Positions 5,350 through 7,830 of a stretch of 7,830 nucleotides of DNA are shown in pieces. Each line of letters starts with the position of its first letter. Position 1 is the first letter of the stretch. This DNA comes from Betaproteobacteria bacterium RIFCSPLOWO2_02_FULL_62_17 (GTDB lineage: Bacteria; Pseudomonadota; Gammaproteobacteria; Burkholderiales; SG8-39), in assembly GCA_001770355.1 (NCBI GenBank), contig MEQV01000006.1, positions 2,617 to 10,446 of the forward strand, in the 5' to 3' direction. The translations under genes were made by a program, and so were the position numbers. Under the pieces are notes generated by a model. The model saw only the letters and a list, made by a program, of their open reading frames with translations, was not told the origin of the DNA and ran no database searches.

Positions 5350-6810
5350 ATGACGGTATTCGATCTCCTGTTCGTGTGGATCTTGCCCGCCGTCGGGCTG
5401 GCGGTTTTTCTCGCCGGCGCATGGCTAAACGCGACCATGATGTTCGGCTGGGCGAAGTGGGTTCGCGATAGACGCGACCAAGGCGGTCATGTTTCCGTGC
5501 TGCCCTTCGCACCTGGCGTGATCGGCGCCATTGCCATGCTGAGCGGGCCCTATGATTGGATGCGGGGATTGTTCTGGCTTCCGCTCCTGCTCGACGTTGG
5601 CTGCGTTCCCTATATTGTCATGGCGTTTCTGGCGACCCGCGCCAATAGCGACGCTGAGGCAGAGCAGTCGGCGCAGGAAGAAGCCGCCAGAACTGCGGAG
5701 TACATCAAGCAACTAGATCTGCGAAGCAAGGTGTATTTCCCTTCCCTTGCCGGCTGCCTTTTGGGGACGGCCGTTGGCGACGCCCTGGGACTCCCCTACG
5801 AAGGCCTGTCGCCGCGCAGGCGCGCCCGGCTTTTCCCGGAAATGGACAGATACCATCTATTGCCTTTCGGACGCGGGATGTGCTCCGACGATACCGAACA
5901 CACCATCATGGTGGCGCAGGCGCTAATTGAAACGGCCCAGTATGGAAAAGGATTCCGCAATGCCGAGTATTTTCGATCGAAACTCGCGTCCAGAATGCGA
6001 CTCTGGTTGCTCGGACTGCCTGCTGGAATCGGCATGGCGACGCTGAAGAGCATCCTGAAGTTGTGGCTGTTTCTGCCGCGACGCTGGCTTGGAACCTTTT
6101 CGGCGGGAAATGCTCCTGCAATGCGAAGCGCGTTGATCGGTGTGTTCTGGGCCGATGAACCTGAACTGCTGCGAATGCACGTTCGGGCCGCAACCCGCCT
6201 TACTCACAGCGATCCGAAAGCGGAATACGCTGCTCTGGCGGTTGCTGTCGCTGCCTCGCTGTCTGCGCAAAGCGCCGGGCGGATCGATGCATTGGAGGTC
6301 GCCCGCCAATTGCGTTCATTTCTGGGAGCTGAGGGCGCCGAACTGGCAGCGCTGATAGACCGGGTGGCGAAATCAGTTCAGGCCGGAGAGACAACGCCGG
6401 CATTTGCGAAAGGGATGGGGCTGGAAAGCGGTGTGACGGGCTATGCGTTCCACACCGTTCCGGTGGCGCTGCATGCATGGCTTGCCCATCCGGGAAACTA
6501 CCGCGAGGCGGTGCTTGCCGCCATAGAATGCGGTGGCGATACGGACACCGTCGCGGCGATCACCGGGGCCATCGCAGGGGCCGGGACGGGGCTAGACGGG
6601 TTGCCGCCGGAATGGCTGCGCAGGCTCGCGGAGTGGCCGCATACCGTGCCATGGATGGAGCAGCTGGCGCAATCGCTCGCGGAGATACGATCGACTTACG
6701 CTTGGACTGAGGCGGCAGCGGAACCGGCCCTCAAACTGGGAGCGCGCAACCTGTTCTTCCTCGCCGTGGTACTGCTCCACGGCTTCAGGAGGATGCTGCC
6801 GCCTTACTGA
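5350..6810 (+). CDS. Membrane-anchored ADP-ribosylglycohydrolase family protein
   Basis: A 486-residue fusion. Residues 1-95 form a membrane domain with hydrophobic stretches at about 6-32, 50-66 and 73-95 and a conserved-looking PFAPGVIGAIAMLSGP. An Ala/Glu-rich linker (100-118) follows, then an ADP-ribosylglycohydrolase (DraG/ARH) domain from about 130. Its metal-binding motifs are intact: GTAVGDALGLPYEG (139-152), SDDTE (179-183, the Thr-Asp-Asp position carrying Ser) and GGDTDT (395-400), so an active two-metal hydrolase is plausible. A last hydrophobic stretch (NLFFLAVVLLHGF) may touch the membrane again. The family removes ADP-ribose from proteins, or from other ADP-ribosylated molecules; the substrate here is unknown. 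The ATG at 5350 is the first possible start after an in-frame TGA at 5341. A TATAAG at 5334-5339 sits very close to it, so transcription could begin almost at the ATG, but no -35 at proper spacing was found. No link to the upstream heme genes is evident. Confidence 0.85.
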   Translation: MTVFDLLFVWILPAVGLAVFLAGAWLNATMMFGWAKWVRDRRDQGGHVSVLPFAPGVIGAIAMLSGPYDWMRGLFWLPLLLDVGCVPYIVMAFLATRANSDAEAEQSAQEEAARTAEYIKQLDLRSKVYFPSLAGCLLGTAVGDALGLPYEGLSPRRRARLFPEMDRYHLLPFGRGMCSDDTEHTIMVAQALIETAQYGKGFRNAEYFRSKLASRMRLWLLGLPAGIGMATLKSILKLWLFLPRRWLGTFSAGNAPAMRSALIGVFWADEPELLRMHVRAATRLTHSDPKAEYAALAVAVAASLSAQSAGRIDALEVARQLRSFLGAEGAELAALIDRVAKSVQAGETTPAFAKGMGLESGVTGYAFHTVPVALHAWLAHPGNYREAVLAAIECGGDTDTVAAITGAIAGAGTGLDGLPPEWLRRLAEWPHTVPWMEQLAQSLAEIRSTYAWTEAAAEPALKLGARNLFFLAVVLLHGFRRMLPPY

Positions 6811-6879
6811 TCGGCAATCGATATTGGCGCATGACCGCTTTTCGCCGCCTTCCCGCAATCACTTTGCCGGCAAGAGTCA

Positions 6880-7494
6880 TCAGAGCAAGAACATCAGTAC
6901 CGCCGCGATCGCGGGCAAGGCGAAGATCGCGGCGTAGCCGAGCAGCCGGAAAAAAGAGGACTCGTCCGGCCGCGACGGCCAGCCGTCACGCATGAAGGAA
7001 AAAATGACGCCGCGCCCGTGCTGCCATTCGAGGTTCCAGAACAACCCGGCGGCCAGATAGATGACCGAAGAAGCAAACAAGTTGGCGAACCATGTAGACG
7101 GATAGTAACCATCCCGCCACACCAGATAGATGTCGTATGACCAGCTGGCCGAGAACAGCCAGGCGCATAACGCAACGTAGGCTTCGGTCCAGGTGGCCTG
7201 CCGTCGCGCCGTGAAGAACAGCGTGGCCACCACCCAGGGTGCCGTGGTGAAGCAAAAAACCGACATGAACAGGCCATCGACGTAATCCCAGGTCGGGTCA
7301 CCGGTATAGGGCGCGGCCAGCGTGATCAGCGCGGCACCGGCGATGAACGTGGCCAGTTTCCACCGCTCGCCGAGAAAATGCCAATAGCCACGTCGGCCAA
7401 TGGCAAACGCGGCGGGATTGCGCAGAAGCAGGCCGAGAGCGAGCACGCAGGCGACGCTCCACGTGGCGATGTAGTAATTGAAAAAGGGTTCCAT
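6880..7494 (-). CDS. Multi-pass membrane protein of unknown function
   Basis: I do not recognise this 204-residue protein. It is very hydrophobic and rich in Trp, Phe and Tyr, with about six likely membrane segments at residues 8-24, 47-62, 72-96, 104-120, 134-152 and 183-204. Notable polar stretches lie between them: TGDPTWDYVDG (64-74), WSYDIYLVWRDGYYP (118-132) and FMRDGWPSRPDESS (167-180). The acidic and aromatic residues at membrane borders could be functional, but no known motif was found. The ATG at 7494 is chosen; a TTG at 7524 would add ten residues. Neither has a clear Shine-Dalgarno. The gene converges on the ADP-ribosylglycohydrolase gene with 69 bases between the stops, so the two are not one operon. 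Confidence 0.72.
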   Translation of the reverse strand: MEPFFNYYIATWSVACVLALGLLLRNPAAFAIGRRGYWHFLGERWKLATFIAGAALITLAAPYTGDPTWDYVDGLFMSVFCFTTAPWVVATLFFTARRQATWTEAYVALCAWLFSASWSYDIYLVWRDGYYPSTWFANLFASSVIYLAAGLFWNLEWQHGRGVIFSFMRDGWPSRPDESSFFRLLGYAAIFALPAIAAVLMFLL

Positions 7495-7524
7495 TGCGAC
7501 GCCGGCCAGAACGGAGTTTTTCAA

Positions 7525-7774
7525 CAGTATCGTGTTGCCGGTGGGCTGTGCTCACTATTTGACAGCCCCCTGAAAACGCGCCGCTGGCTCGTTTGCCCAG
7601 ATACTTTTCTTCGCAGACAGGTCTTACGGTCAAAGTCAAAGCAGTCGATGCTGGTCACGGGCCAGCGCTTGGAAACAGGCACTGAATCATCACCGAATCT
7701 TCCGCCAAAGCACTCCTGGGGCAAGAATGCAATGACTTTATAAACCCATACCGACGATCGAATAAATAGATAAA
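7525..7774. other. Stretch without a convincing gene
   Basis: No credible coding sequence was found in the ~300 bases upstream of the membrane-protein gene. Open frames exist on both strands (plus 7378-7743, minus 7784-7521) but they lack a ribosome binding site, start at rare codons or overlap the neighbour antisense, and show no protein-family character. Base composition falls from GC-rich to clearly AT-rich from about 7735. The promoter of the membrane-protein gene should lie here, but no good match was identified. Confidence 0.5.
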
Positions 7775-7775
7775 T

Positions 7776-7794
7776 ACCTATCAAAACAATAGGT
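7776..7794. repeat. Short inverted repeat upstream of the right-edge promoter
   Basis: ACCTAT (7776-7781) and ATAGGT (7789-7794) are perfect complements around 7 bases, CAAAACA. The dyad ends 12 bases before the TTGACA hexamer at 7807 and lies in an AT-rich tract. It could be a regulator binding site, or chance, since the arms are only 6 bases. Confidence 0.3.
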
Positions 7795-7830
7795 TAAAAA
7801 TTACTCTTGACAGCAAAGGGGGGGGTTACA
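7795..7830 (+). promoter_or_regulatory. Partial promoter: AT-rich tract, consensus -35 and poly-G spacer
   Basis: TTGACA at 7807-7812 is a perfect sigma70 -35 hexamer. It is directly preceded by AT-rich sequence (TTAAAAATTACTC) like an UP element. With a usual 17-base spacer the -10 would begin at about 7830, so it falls outside the window. The expected spacer contains eight consecutive G (7818-7825). The downstream gene is not visible, so this is a half-seen promoter only. Confidence 0.4.

Noticed and set aside
6864..6873. Palindrome TTGCCGGCAA between the two convergent genes as a bidirectional terminator
   Set aside because: Ten bases with no loop and no flanking T or A runs; likely chance.
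7378..7743. Plus-strand 121-codon ORF at the right end
   Set aside because: Its first third is antisense to the membrane protein gene and the rest has no recognisable protein features or start signals.
7521..7784. Minus-strand 87-codon ORF whose stop overlaps the alternative TTG start of the membrane protein (TTGA)
   Set aside because: It starts with TTG without ribosome binding site, crosses the change in base composition and shows no domain; the overlap depends on an unlikely TTG start.

Overview
The window looks like chromosomal DNA of a GC-rich betaproteobacterium (Nitrosomonadales/Rhodocyclales-like). This rests on protein character and gene order: a type IV pilus chemosensory cluster (pilGHIJ), a small rubredoxin, thiamine genes (thiD, thiE) and hemL side by side. 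I recognise this order from that group by memory; no search was run.

Layout. Positions 1-1847 hold a minus-strand operon, pilG-pilH-pilI-pilJ, with pilJ cut by the window start. These are the two response regulators, the CheW-like adaptor and the methyl-accepting receptor of the Pil-Chp system that controls twitching motility. pilG, pilH and pilI are tightly packed. pilI and pilJ are separated by 123 bp that carry a hairpin plus T-tract resembling an intrinsic terminator or attenuator. Positions 2021-2206 encode a rubredoxin on the minus strand, preceded by a 23-bp tandem repeat that forms a chain of overlapping 8-codon mini-ORFs ending on the rubredoxin start. Divergently, 2385-5287 (plus strand) carries thiD, thiE and hemL: HMP-P kinase, thiamine phosphate synthase and glutamate-1-semialdehyde aminomutase. 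thiD and thiE overlap by ATGA. Between thiE and hemL lies a 91-bp interval that looks like a duplication or insertion: the first 19 bases of hemL occur twice, and a strong GC hairpin lies between the copies.

From 5350 on the content is less standard. There is a 486-residue protein with a membrane N-terminus and a complete ADP-ribosylglycohydrolase domain (plus strand), then a convergent 204-residue multi-pass membrane protein of unknown function (minus strand). The last ~300 bases hold no convincing gene. They become AT-rich and end with a consensus -35 hexamer followed by a run of eight G, possibly a promoter for a gene beyond the window.

The best candidates for something undescribed are the mini-ORF chain before the rubredoxin gene, the membrane-anchored ADP-ribosylglycohydrolase, the duplicated hemL start, and the possible poly-G promoter spacer at the right edge. 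None amounts to a clearly recognisable new multi-gene system.
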